A stretch of DNA of 64,000 bases from positions 9,075 through 73,074 of the forward strand of contig CAYOEM010000014.1 in the NCBI GenBank assembly GCA_964402975.1, written 5' to 3'. The notes under the pieces were generated by a model that saw nothing but the letters and a program-made list of their open reading frames with translations, did not search any database and had not been told where the DNA came from. Positions 53,535 to 61,617 of this stretch are shown here, piece after piece. The first letter of the stretch is position 1; each line of letters starts with the position of its first letter. The position numbers and the translations under genes were made by a program. This DNA comes from CAMDKS01 sp964402975. Lineage in GTDB: Bacteria > Bdellovibrionota_B > Oligoflexia > Oligoflexales > RGVZ01.

Positions 53535-53858
53535 TTATCCACCGGCCCTAACTAGCTTCATGTTTTTTTTCGCAAAAAACGCCTCCACTTTAGTCCTGAC
53601 ATCCCCTCGAAGCTCAAGAGTCCCATCCTTCATCGCACCACCACATCCGAAGGAACTTTGCATGAGTTTTAAGAGGTCTCGCGCCTCGGTCTCCTCTAGA
53701 GGTAGATTAAAGAGCACCGTAACCTGTTTTCCACCGCGATTATTGCTCTCTAGTCTCATTTTTGCAGGACCACCCGCTTTTTTCCATGCTGATGATGACT
53801 GATTTTCTTTCTTATGGGATCCGCTCTCAGTCGAATAAACCAAACGGGAATCGCTCAT
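53535..53858 (-). CDS. SUI1/eIF1-like translation factor (YciH family)
   Basis: 107 residues. An N-terminal linker is followed by the SUI1 fold: SNNRGGKQVTVLFNL contains the RGGKxVT signature and FGCGGAMKDGTLELRGD the (C)G(T)GG-x-x-K-D-G-x-I-x-x-x-G-D pattern. YciH proteins bind the small ribosomal subunit and influence initiation fidelity. It lies just upstream of ubiD, with ubiD starting five bases after this stop. ATG start. Confidence 0.9.
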   Translation of the reverse strand: MSDSRLVYSTESGSHKKENQSSSAWKKAGGPAKMRLESNNRGGKQVTVLFNLPLEETEARDLLKLMQSSFGCGGAMKDGTLELRGDVRTKVEAFFAKKNMKLVRAGG

Positions 53859-53866
53859 ATGTTTTC

Positions 53867-54226
53867 CTATGACGTTAATTGGTTATCTCTAAAAATAAAG
53901 TAGACTGCAGCCACCATGCACAGGCTGCCATACACAAAATTTCTGGTTAGGGGCACTTTCATATAAAATACCGCAAATGCCGCGAAAACAACCATTGTTA
54001 TGACTTCTTGAATCAGCTTTAACTGTCCCAAATTGTAGTACTGATGGCCTAGACGGTTAGCAGGAACTTGAAAACAGTACTCAAAAAAAGCAACTCCCCA
54101 GCTTAGAGCTATCGCGACATATAATGGCTTAGCCTTGAGATCTTTGAGATGGCCATACCAAGCGTAAGTCATGAATAAATTACTGACGACTAATAATGCC
54201 AATGGCTTCAGAGCGTCGGCTACCAC
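53867..54226 (-). CDS. DUF486-family membrane protein
   Basis: 119 residues with four hydrophobic segments. The family signatures FMTYAWYGHLK (N-terminal), FEYCFQVPANRLG (centre), and LKLIQEVITMVVFAAFAVFYMK are all present. DUF486 proteins are small DMT-like membrane proteins with no proven function. GTG start with AGGAGC four bases ahead, overlapping the end of the SDR gene by 7 bases. Its neighbour pair does not specify a job. Confidence 0.88.
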   Translation of the reverse strand: MVADALKPLALLVVSNLFMTYAWYGHLKDLKAKPLYVAIALSWGVAFFEYCFQVPANRLGHQYYNLGQLKLIQEVITMVVFAAFAVFYMKVPLTRNFVYGSLCMVAAVYFIFRDNQLTS

Positions 54227-54915
54227 GGTAGCTCCTTGCCCCGGAAATCAACATAGCGACCAGAATCTTTCAACGTTGCCTTAGTGACGACATCGATAAT
54301 TCCCGACGCAGAATCCTCAGGATCAGTTGGCGCTTGCGGACCACCCATAGCCGTCTTGACCCAGCCCGGGTGCATGGCTAAAACCGTCACTTTTGGAAAT
54401 TCGCGGGCAAGGCAGACCGAAAACATATTCAGCGCCGACTTGCTCATACGATATGCATAGTAACCGCCGCTCTTATTATCTGCCAGAGAACCCATTAGAG
54501 ACGTCATGTTTACCACTTTTGGATCATCACTAAGTTCTAAATTAGCCATAAAACACCTAGCGATCATCATGGGCCCCAGTGAATTGATCGTAAAGCTCTG
54601 CTGAACTGAATTAAGATCAAGATCACCTAACGACTTACCACCATCTTTAAGGACTCCAGCATTATTGACCAAAACATCAATTCGACGTCCGTCGAGCTGC
54701 TTTGCAGCAGCAACAATGGACACATGATCGGCGACGTCAATTTTGACGCTATCAAATCTCTCTTTCCAATCCCGCTTGGCCTCCCATAGGTCCCGCTCTC
54801 CGTCTGGATTTCTGCAAGCACCGATCACATCATGCCCACGCCGAAGCAATTCGTTCATCATCGCCATTCCAATGCCGCGAGACACCCCGGTCACGAGCCA
54901 TGTTTTTCTACTCAT
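54220..54915 (-). CDS. Short-chain dehydrogenase/reductase (SDR) family oxidoreductase
   Basis: 231 residues. The Rossmann dinucleotide motif TGVSRGIG (TGxxxGxG) is at about 8-15, NNAG at about 85, and the catalytic YxxxK is YAYRMSKSALNM with Ser upstream in MTSLMGSLAD. It resembles carbonyl reductases such as C-factor/sniffer. Substrate cannot be told. ATG start, with GAGGG about 12 bases ahead. First gene of the tight operon DUF486-SUI1-ubiD-deoC. Confidence 0.9.
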   Translation of the reverse strand: MSRKTWLVTGVSRGIGMAMMNELLRRGHDVIGACRNPDGERDLWEAKRDWKERFDSVKIDVADHVSIVAAAKQLDGRRIDVLVNNAGVLKDGGKSLGDLDLNSVQQSFTINSLGPMMIARCFMANLELSDDPKVVNMTSLMGSLADNKSGGYYAYRMSKSALNMFSVCLAREFPKVTVLAMHPGWVKTAMGGPQAPTDPEDSASGIIDVVTKATLKDSGRYVDFRGKELPW

Positions 54916-54941
54916 AAAAGCAATCCACCCTCACGCTAGGT

Positions 54942-55472
54942 TTATTCCTCTTCCATGCCGCGACGTTCTGAACGCTGCCTGACGGCAACACTACGACTAC
55001 CAGCAATAAAACTTTTGGCAGGATCTACAACCCATTTACCCTTGATCGCCTCGCGACCAATCAGCATACGAAAACCCATCTGATCTCTGGCGATGAGGGT
55101 TATTTCAATCTCAATCGATACACCTCCCATCTCCACAGTTGTGAAGATGACAGGCCTGAGGGTTCTTCGTCCGCCACTGTCGGTCACATAACGCCACTCT
55201 TTTAGGGGTGCCTCACAATCAATAACTTTACGAGTTACGCGCTGCAAGGGGTGTACTTTAAAACGGACGAACTCTCGCCCCTGACGCTTGATTACGACAA
55301 CATCGTAAGCATGAAGGGCAGACGTTCTTGCTCCGGTGTCTATCTTCGCTTTGATCCGTCCGATACCGATTTTGGGTAAAGCGACCCACTCCCGCCACCC
55401 CACAATTGGCTTGGATGCGAAACGTCCCGGGGATTTTACTCGTTGTCTATTTTTAAGTGATCGATTCAGCAT
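54942..55472 (-). CDS. Retropepsin-like aspartic protease domain protein (DUF785/RimK-associated type)
   Basis: 176 residues from an ATG at 55472; a TTG at 55484 is an alternative. The protease-like core begins VGWREWVALPKIGIGRIKAKIDTGA, where DTGA is the retropepsin Asp-Thr-Gly active-site motif, followed by RTSALHAYDV. Further blocks are DSGGRRTLRPVIFTTVEMGG and MGFRMLIGREAIKG. This is the pattern of the family historically named ATP-dependent zinc protease, often encoded near RimK-type ligases; none is seen here. A basic tail (RSVAVRQRSERRGM) ends it. Function not assigned beyond the fold. Confidence 0.85.
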   Translation of the reverse strand: MLNRSLKNRQRVKSPGRFASKPIVGWREWVALPKIGIGRIKAKIDTGARTSALHAYDVVVIKRQGREFVRFKVHPLQRVTRKVIDCEAPLKEWRYVTDSGGRRTLRPVIFTTVEMGGVSIEIEITLIARDQMGFRMLIGREAIKGKWVVDPAKSFIAGSRSVAVRQRSERRGMEEE

Positions 55473-55598
55473 GAGAGATTCCAAACGACCCTGACGAGAT
55501 CTAAATCAACGTCGCCAACAATCGATTTCCAAACCGCCTCAACTCTACAGAAAAAGGCGGGCCTGGAATAGTCATATCACAGGGAATCTACTATAAAA

Positions 55599-56501
55599 TC
55601 AGCGCGAAATGGGCATCCACTCCGGCTCAGAGGCATCGACGCTGACGTCGGGAAAATCTGATGCAGCCGCTGCGTAAAATGCTGAATCCCAGATCTTACC
55701 TAAGAGAGCCGCAGCCCTTGCGATCCTCGGGGTCAGGTCGCCCTTCAACCACTGATCTTCCGGCGTTTCCTGGTTGTATCGCATATAAACGCCCTCGACC
55801 GCCGCAAAGGAGTCCGTTGCTTCCGTCCATATTATCTTCTGCACATCCCAGCTCGATAGATCATGACTCAACGACGACTCCAACCCGCTTCGACGCTCTC
55901 CGGCGAACTTTTGCAGGGTGTCGAACAAATGATCAGCATCAATTTGGTCGACCAAGGTTGTCTCGTAGTACTTGTGCACACCAGGCTTATTGATGGATTG
56001 CCCATCGTAATCACTCGTGGCGTGCATGGGCTGAGTCATGTCACCAACATAGTGGCCCATGACGCCCGCCACCTGCACGGCTAGCTTAAAATCCTTGGCT
56101 TTCAAGGACGCTATCAGTTGTTGGTAAAAATCACTGACACGCCAGATCGCTAGGCCATATTTGTTGACATAGTCCTTACCTAGCTCCTCTTCGGCCTTTA
56201 CAAAGGGAAGCTCGGTCAAAGATGCTCCAAACCGGTTGTTACGATAAGAGTCCATCTCAAACCAATGCATGGGTCTTTCCATCTCACGCGCATCACCACT
56301 TTTCCACTTGGTGTCAGGCGTGTTTGAGAAAGCAACCACTTGGGTATGGTTGAGCTCCATAAATTTTTTTGCTTGAGGATTTGCCAGCATGGAAAGGGCC
56401 ACGCGGTTCACGGCTTCATGGCCTTTGAAGCCCCATGCAAGAGCCTGCCTAGAGAATAGGCACAAGAACACAGTTAGACTAAGCCCATAAAACTTCTTCA
56501 T
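55599..56501 (-). CDS. S1/P1-type exported nuclease
   Basis: 300 residues from the ATG at 56501 (GGGAG five bases ahead). The signal peptide ends at Ala-Leu-Ala, so the mature protein begins WGFKGHEAV: Trp1 and His6 are exactly the first two zinc ligands of P1 nuclease. Further zinc-ligand motifs are HWFEMDSY (around 85), HYVGDMTQPMHATSDYDG, and HDLSSWD. The trinuclear-zinc S1/P1 family cuts single-stranded nucleic acids in the periplasm or outside the cell. Promoter and palindrome lie upstream (56575-56632). The family also includes phospholipase C relatives, but the order of ligands favours nuclease. Confidence 0.9.
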   Translation of the reverse strand: MKKFYGLSLTVFLCLFSRQALAWGFKGHEAVNRVALSMLANPQAKKFMELNHTQVVAFSNTPDTKWKSGDAREMERPMHWFEMDSYRNNRFGASLTELPFVKAEEELGKDYVNKYGLAIWRVSDFYQQLIASLKAKDFKLAVQVAGVMGHYVGDMTQPMHATSDYDGQSINKPGVHKYYETTLVDQIDADHLFDTLQKFAGERRSGLESSLSHDLSSWDVQKIIWTEATDSFAAVEGVYMRYNQETPEDQWLKGDLTPRIARAAALLGKIWDSAFYAAAASDFPDVSVDASEPEWMPISR

Positions 56502-56574
56502 CACAACTCCCATAGTCAAACATTTGAGGTGTTTGGTAGAAACGCCGGTCCGAATTACCGGTATATATGGGTAC

Positions 56575-56593
56575 TGATAAGCTATGCTTATCA
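56575..56593. promoter_or_regulatory. Palindrome at the start of the S1/P1 nuclease transcript
   Basis: TGATAAGC and GCTTATCA form a perfect 8-base inverted repeat with a 3-base centre. It sits within about 20 bases after the -10 box, where a repressor would block transcription. A transcription factor is implied but not identified. Confidence 0.55.
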
Positions 56594-56603
56594 ACCGGGA
56601 CGA

Positions 56604-56632
56604 AGAATATTTGTCACGTCCAGACATGTCAA
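56604..56632 (-). promoter_or_regulatory. Strong sigma70-type promoter of the S1/P1 nuclease gene
   Basis: On the minus strand TTGACA (56632-56627) and TATTCT (56609-56604) are 17 bases apart, the ideal spacing. The -35 is a perfect consensus and the -10 matches 4 of 6. It gives a leader of about 95 bases before the ATG. Confidence 0.72.
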
Positions 56633-56691
56633 TGATTTTATGACCAAATCAAGAATATTTATATTTTAAATGTTCGGTTAAGACGCCTGTA

Positions 56692-56726
56692 AAAAAACAG
56701 AACCTACTGATTTTATGTTCTATTTT
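56692..56726 (-). terminator. Weak intrinsic terminator before the nuclease promoter
   Basis: On the minus strand AGAAC and GTTCT (5-bp stem) are followed by GTTTTTTT. It lies just after the stop of the Zn-ribbon membrane gene at 56730; a longer stem is not seen. Confidence 0.35.
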
Positions 56727-56729
56727 TAG

Positions 56730-57080
56730 TTAGGCCTTTTTGCATCGGTGACTGGGTGAGTCGAGCGATCCACATTTAGGGCACAGATCAAGTACTTGAT
56801 TTTTTGTCTTGCCACCAGCCCCTTGCGCCGCGTAACCCTGGCCAGCGTTCTGCACGTTTTGCATTAACTGATCCTGGAATTTTGCAACAGCCGACGACAC
56901 TTTCTTTTTAACAATTCTGTAAACCAACCAGATGATCAAGAACGGCATGACGACCCTGCCTAGCCCCATCGCCATCGGTATGAACGTATTGCGAGAAGCG
57001 GCCAGCATGGATGCCACCAAAACCGAAAAAGCAGCCCACTGAATTATATTTGACCGCAGATGCTGGAAGATTGCTTTCAT
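56730..57080 (-). CDS. Small membrane protein with C-terminal Zn-ribbon-like tail
   Basis: 116 residues from the ATG at 57080, with GAGGGA seven to eight bases ahead (the frame opens to 57119 but overlaps the upstream gene). Two hydrophobic helices (about 12-33 and 37-53), then a linker with a short glycine stretch, ending in LCPKCGSLDSPSHRCKKA. The CxxC and final Cys/His suggest a zinc-binding knuckle at the cytoplasmic end. Family unknown. It overlaps no neighbour and sits last in the hemF-ccm operon. Confidence 0.65.
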   Translation of the reverse strand: MKAIFQHLRSNIIQWAAFSVLVASMLAASRNTFIPMAMGLGRVVMPFLIIWLVYRIVKKKVSSAVAKFQDQLMQNVQNAGQGYAAQGAGGKTKNQVLDLCPKCGSLDSPSHRCKKA

Positions 57081-57099
57081 ATTTTTATCCCTCGTTGCT

Positions 57100-57783
57100 T
57101 TACGACGCATCAACGACATTATCAGAGTTATCCTTGGGATGCGAGGTGCGATTGGATCGCCAAGCTAGAAACCCGGATCCGCCGACGAGTAACAACCCAA
57201 ATACAGCACCCAAAGACCATAATCTTTGCCGCCCCTCTGGCACACCATCAACCGAGACTTTAATCTCATCGCCTGACTTCAACGGAGACTTTGATACCCA
57301 GATGTTGAAAGTCTGAAAATCTTGAACATCAGATCCTGCCAGAATCAAATTCTCCCCATGAATCGATAAAAGACCCTTTGGAGTCATGACGCTGAGCTCT
57401 CCAAGCTCATTTTTGACATTGAAATTGAGGTGCAATGAACCGCGAATCGCAGGCGCCAAAAAGCCAAAACTAATGACATTCACACCCGGTGGAAAAGACT
57501 TCTCAACAAAAACACCATCGGATTCAAGCCGTAGATCTTTATCTTCAACACCTTCTAAGGGACGAAAGTCGATGGACTCTTGCGGTAAGAGAACAGGGAT
57601 CCTAAACGTCTCATCTGTCTTGGACCTGTTAATGACCGCAGCGACCCAAGTGCCGTTCAATCGATCAAGTCCCGGCTTAACAATAATCAACTGCTTGGGA
57701 GCGATGACAACATCGCAAAAACTCACGTTAGCCCATGAAAGAGGGGTAAAAAAAAGGGCTGTAACGATGAGCACATGTCTCAT
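57100..57783 (-). CDS. Exported membrane-anchored protein of unknown function in the ccm operon
   Basis: 227 residues. Signal peptide ending PLSWA, a beta-rich extracytoplasmic domain (about 25-185) and a C-terminal transmembrane helix (about 190-210, SLGAVFGLLLVGGSGFLAW) with a basic stop. Several Lys/Asp-rich loops, no Cys pair. The 4-bp overlap with the CcmI-like gene (ATGA) places it in the cytochrome c maturation operon, so an accessory role in heme or cytochrome handling is a reasonable guess. No recognised family. Confidence 0.68.
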   Translation of the reverse strand: MRHVLIVTALFFTPLSWANVSFCDVVIAPKQLIIVKPGLDRLNGTWVAAVINRSKTDETFRIPVLLPQESIDFRPLEGVEDKDLRLESDGVFVEKSFPPGVNVISFGFLAPAIRGSLHLNFNVKNELGELSVMTPKGLLSIHGENLILAGSDVQDFQTFNIWVSKSPLKSGDEIKVSVDGVPEGRQRLWSLGAVFGLLLVGGSGFLAWRSNRTSHPKDNSDNVVDAS

Positions 57784-58091
57784 TGCTCTGCCCCACTATT
57801 GGTTGTTAATGATTTTAACCAAGCAACACGTCTTGTCACATCGACATAGCGTGCAGTCAGATAGCGCTGCCTCTGCGACCATTCGGTCCTTGTAATCTCT
57901 CCAGAATTGAAAGCCGACTCATCTCTTAGCCAGCGTTTCAGCAAGGCAACGCGGCGTGACTCCAACTCATCAAGCCCATCCGATACTGACGCGTCCAGAA
58001 GTAAGCCTCCGGCACCAGAAAAAAATGGACTTAAGACAGCCATCAGGGTGGCTAAACTCAGTGCCGAGCATAAGATCATTAGCTCATTCAC
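57780..58091 (-). CDS. Short CcmI-like protein
   Basis: 103 residues with one N-terminal membrane helix, then a coiled region: ELESRRVALLKRWLRDES, GEITRTEWSQRQRYLTARY. This resembles the first, membrane-bound part of CcmI, which carries L-x-x-R-x-x-L...D...G-x-L...Y patterns, but the CcmI TPR domain that binds apocytochrome is absent. ATGA overlaps on both sides couple it to ccmH and the next gene. It could be a minimal CcmI or an unrelated anchored coil. Confidence 0.6.
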   Translation of the reverse strand: MNELMILCSALSLATLMAVLSPFFSGAGGLLLDASVSDGLDELESRRVALLKRWLRDESAFNSGEITRTEWSQRQRYLTARYVDVTRRVAWLKSLTTNSGAEQ

Positions 58092-58597
58092 GGCGTTTGT
58101 CCTTTAAGAGATTCTCTCATCCTATCAAGCTCCAAATGCATTTGGGCCACAACCTCTTCGACCGTCACGGGAACGAAGTCTCCGCTCTCGTTTGTTGAGT
58201 CCTGGATGGTCGATCTGCGCCAAAAAAAATGCCACACCGCTAGCGGCCCCAATAAAAGAAAGCCCACAGGGACAATCCACGCCCACAAATGAACGCCCTC
58301 TTTTGGCGGCTCTCGAAGAATCCATGGACCATATCGATCTGTGAAGAACTCAAGAATTTGCGACTTATCCTTCCCTGCAGATAATTGCTGTTTGACCTCG
58401 TTTTTTATTTGGACTGAGAACGGTGCGTCACTATCAAGAACGCTGATACCCGTGCAGGTCGGGCAGCGCAAATCGGCAGCTACATCCTTAAACAAGTCCT
58501 GATTTAAAGACGGATCATCCTTTACCGTTGGTTGGACCTGGGCCCCAACAGCCTCGGCCACGAAAATCAAGCAAAGCAGCAAAAATACTCGTTTCAC
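58088..58597 (-). CDS. ccmH: Cytochrome c maturation protein CcmH (CcmL/NrfF type)
   Basis: 169 residues from the GTG at 58597, which overlaps the ccmF stop (GTGA). Signal peptide about 1-20. The redox motif is CPTC in LRCPTCTGISVLDSDAP, matching LRCxxCxxxxxxDSxA of CcmH. The DRYGPWILREPPKEGVHLWAW block and a C-terminal transmembrane helix agree. CcmH reduces apocytochrome c disulfides and feeds heme ligation by CcmF. Longer tail (about 50 residues) after the membrane helix is Glu/Met-rich. Confidence 0.93.
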   Translation of the reverse strand: MKRVFLLLCLIFVAEAVGAQVQPTVKDDPSLNQDLFKDVAADLRCPTCTGISVLDSDAPFSVQIKNEVKQQLSAGKDKSQILEFFTDRYGPWILREPPKEGVHLWAWIVPVGFLLLGPLAVWHFFWRRSTIQDSTNESGDFVPVTVEEVVAQMHLELDRMRESLKGQTP

Positions 58598-60585
58598 GTG
58601 CCAATCTCCCAAGCTCCAGCGACAACATCCCTAGACCTCTGACCTCGCCTGCGATCACTGATCGCAATCAAACCGCCAAAAGCAAGAAAGAACGCCGCGA
58701 GCCACACAAACCTCACTGCTGGGTTCACATGAATTTGAAGTGTAACTGAAGATCCTGTTTGCTTCTCGAAGTCGGCTATAACTATATATAAGTCGTGCCA
58801 AGCTGTGCCCATCACTCCAACCTCATTCAACAGCTCCGCCTTGGTAGGATACTTACTCTTTGCTGGATAAACGGTTGAGATCTCCAGACCATTTTTGGAA
58901 ACCCGCAAGGGTGCCTGAAACAAAATGACATTGTCTTTCTTCGTTGTGAGCATTCCATCAAATGAAATGTCATACCCATAGAAATCTATTGATGCGCCCT
59001 TTGCCAATGTCGTTTCAGTTGACAGGCCCCGATAGTTGCCAAGAAATCCAATAATGGCGATTAGTACGCCTAAATGTGCTACCCACGCGCCTAGAAACGC
59101 GCGGTTACGCGACCACATCAGCCCGTAATTCCAATTTAGATCACGCAAGCGCAAAACCAAATCCCAAGTGATCATGACTGCAGCCAAACTACACAAGTAA
59201 AGCCCAACCAATTGCGCGCCCAAGGCAAATGGTTTTGGTGTCGACATGACGTCACCACTAAAAACCAAGAATACTGTTAGTGGAGTCGCTAAAAGTAGCG
59301 ACGAAACTAACATTTTCTTTCCGCCCGGGATCGTGGACGTCTGATAGCGCATCACATTACCTACGGCGATCATAACGATCATGCCAAGTCCGATCCACGG
59401 TGCAAAAGCGTTAAAATATGGCGCTTGGACTGATGTTCTTTGCCCCGTGAGCGCCTCGGATACGACCGGGAACAAGGTTCCAATCACCACGATAGCTGCC
59501 AATGTTAAAAGAAGAAACTGCGTCACAATCAAAGCTGACTCTTTACTAACGCCCCATGATTTATTTGTATCTGCGGGTAAAACAGCGTGGGCCCTGACGG
59601 CATAAAGCACGACAAATAGCAGCATCGATCCTGCTAAAAACGTTAGATAATTGGGACCGATGGGAGACTCTGCAAAAGAGTGCACAGATGAAACAATTCC
59701 GGACCTCGTTAAAAACGTTCCAAAAAAACTCATAAAAAAGGCAGAAACTGCGAGAATAATGGAAAGCCTTTTCAGATGTCCCAACTTTTCCTGAACAATT
59801 AGCGAGTGCAAAAGAGCCGTTGAGAGTAACCAGGGAATCAATGAACTATTTTCAACCGGATCCCAAGCCCAGTAGCCCGCCCAGCCCAACTCCACGTAAG
59901 CCCAGCGGCCTCCAAGCCAGACGCCACAAGTGAGAGCGATCCACGCGAACAACGCCCAGCGCCTAGTGGTCCTAAGCCAGCCATCGGTGACATCTCCATA
60001 ACACAAAGCGGCTACACTGTATGCGTATGGGATTGCGAGAGCTGTGTAACCTGTAAATAGCGTTGGCGGGTGAATTGCCATGTAAGGATTTTGCAGAAGG
60101 GCGTTCATCCCCTGACCATTCCCGGGCGGGGGAAACATCCGCACGAAAGGGTCGGAGTGGCTAATCGCCATATAGAACATCCACGTTAACACGAGCTGCA
60201 AGGCCGCGTTGACCCAGGGCATGATATGTTCGTTATCCCGACTGGCCGTCCAAAGCGCAGCGGCACTGAAAAGCGACAAAAGTAACGTCCAAAGGGTATG
60301 ACTACCCTCCAAAGAACTCCAAAACGCTGTAAATCTATAAATCGGCGGTAGATCATTGGACGAATTTTTAAAAATATAGGCCACGGTGTAGTCGTGCTGG
60401 AAGAACAGGAACCATAGAATTGCACTGGCCAAAACACAAAATAACGCACTTAAGGTGGTCGCAATCCGCGCCGAACGAAATAATCGCCTGTGGCGCAAAC
60501 GCCCGGCGATCATTGAGCCGAAAGCGCTGTAACCACTCAAAAGGGTACACATGAAAAGAAGAAAAAAACCAAGATCAGCTAACAT
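58594..60585 (-). CDS. ccmF: Cytochrome c heme lyase subunit CcmF
   Basis: 663 residues, about 14 hydrophobic segments. The conserved tryptophan-rich WWD-type region reads GWAGYWAWDPVENSSLIPW, as in the heme-handling-protein family. GPNYLTFLAG and the periplasmic heme-ligand His loops (for example AIHPPTLFTGY) are also typical. CcmF transfers heme from CcmE to apocytochrome c with CcmH and CcmI. ATG start 34 bases after hemF. CcmA, B, C, D, E and G genes are not in the window. Confidence 0.95.
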   Translation of the reverse strand: MLADLGFFLLFMCTLLSGYSAFGSMIAGRLRHRRLFRSARIATTLSALFCVLASAILWFLFFQHDYTVAYIFKNSSNDLPPIYRFTAFWSSLEGSHTLWTLLLSLFSAAALWTASRDNEHIMPWVNAALQLVLTWMFYMAISHSDPFVRMFPPPGNGQGMNALLQNPYMAIHPPTLFTGYTALAIPYAYSVAALCYGDVTDGWLRTTRRWALFAWIALTCGVWLGGRWAYVELGWAGYWAWDPVENSSLIPWLLSTALLHSLIVQEKLGHLKRLSIILAVSAFFMSFFGTFLTRSGIVSSVHSFAESPIGPNYLTFLAGSMLLFVVLYAVRAHAVLPADTNKSWGVSKESALIVTQFLLLTLAAIVVIGTLFPVVSEALTGQRTSVQAPYFNAFAPWIGLGMIVMIAVGNVMRYQTSTIPGGKKMLVSSLLLATPLTVFLVFSGDVMSTPKPFALGAQLVGLYLCSLAAVMITWDLVLRLRDLNWNYGLMWSRNRAFLGAWVAHLGVLIAIIGFLGNYRGLSTETTLAKGASIDFYGYDISFDGMLTTKKDNVILFQAPLRVSKNGLEISTVYPAKSKYPTKAELLNEVGVMGTAWHDLYIVIADFEKQTGSSVTLQIHVNPAVRFVWLAAFFLAFGGLIAISDRRRGQRSRDVVAGAWEIGT

Positions 60586-60619
60586 TTGAAGTCATTCCAT
60601 TCCAAATAGGCGCGCCTTC

Positions 60620-61429
60620 CTACCACTTCACAACTGGCGGCAGCGACACAAAGATGGCCTCTGTGTTTCCACCCGTCATCAGTCCAAATCTAGTGCCCCT
60701 ATCCCATGCCAAGTTAAATTCCGCGTATCTGCCTCGCCAGTATAGTTGGGCGTCCTTGTCCACATCCGTGAATGGGAGATTATGCGTCCGCTTCAGGATC
60801 TCAGGGTAAACCTCACAATACGCGTTGGTGACTTTTGACAAAAAGTTCACAAGTTCATCAAAGTCACCTTTGATGTAATCGAAGAAAATTCCACCCACAC
60901 CGCGAATTGACTTGCGATGAGGAATATAAAAGTACTCGTCACACCAAGCTTTATACTTGGCATACGTCCCGTGTTTTTCACCCTGACAGGCAGCTTCCAA
61001 AGCCGAGTGAAAGGCCTTGGTATCCTCAGGAAATTCTTTAAACGGCGTCAGGTCCGCACCTCCGCCAACCCAAAACGTATCACCCACTTCCAGGCAACGC
61101 ACATTCATGTGCGCTATGGGAGCCATTGGATTGTACATGTGCGTGATTGTAGAAACCCCAGCAGCCCAAAAAGGCTTACCTTTGTGTTCACCCTCTATCG
61201 CAGGATATTCTGCACCAGAGACGGCAGATACATTGCACCCGGCCTTTTCCACCACCTGACCACGAAGGACACCCATGGTCCCTCCGCCCAGACCTTCACC
61301 GCGATCCCACGACGTCCGCTTTGCCGAAGCCTTACCATCCACGTCTTCAAAAGACTTCAATAGTCTGTCTTGCACTGTCCGAAGCAGATCGGTGAATGTT
61401 TTCTTTTGGCTTTCGGTCAGGACACCCAT
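60620..61429 (-). CDS. hemF: Aerobic coproporphyrinogen III oxidase
   Basis: 269 residues from the ATG at 61429, with GGGAGG four bases ahead; the frame opens upstream to 61474. Family blocks present: SWDRGEGLGGGTMGVLRG, AAGVSTITHMYNP (with NP-x-x-P-x-x-H-x-N), DTFWVGGGADLTP, YFYIPHRKSIRGVGGIFFDY and a C-terminal RGRYAEFNLAWDRGTRFGLMTGGNTEAI (only part quoted in use). HemF uses O2 to make protoporphyrinogen IX. First gene of the hemF-ccmF-ccmH operon, joining heme synthesis to cytochrome c maturation. Confidence 0.96.
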   Translation of the reverse strand: MGVLTESQKKTFTDLLRTVQDRLLKSFEDVDGKASAKRTSWDRGEGLGGGTMGVLRGQVVEKAGCNVSAVSGAEYPAIEGEHKGKPFWAAGVSTITHMYNPMAPIAHMNVRCLEVGDTFWVGGGADLTPFKEFPEDTKAFHSALEAACQGEKHGTYAKYKAWCDEYFYIPHRKSIRGVGGIFFDYIKGDFDELVNFLSKVTNAYCEVYPEILKRTHNLPFTDVDKDAQLYWRGRYAEFNLAWDRGTRFGLMTGGNTEAIFVSLPPVVKW

Positions 61430-61538
61430 GCAACCTCCCAAGATCCTGCCAGATTTTCCATGCGGGGCACACACTATGATGTAGTTGCCCTGCTGTCGAG
61501 CCCAATAACCATGACCGGGGGCGCAAGTGCAATAAATA

Positions 61539-61567
61539 TTGGCATTCTATTAGAATTGACCTATAAA
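61539..61567 (+). promoter_or_regulatory. Strong sigma70-type promoter of mtaB
   Basis: TTGGCA at 61539-61544 and TATAAA at 61562-61567 have an ideal 17-base spacer. The start codon lies at 61618, about 45 bases after the likely transcription start. Confidence 0.65.
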
Positions 61568-61617
61568 CCGACTCATCAACATTTTGCTGGATTAATCGGC
61601 CAAAGGGCGCGGTCAAA

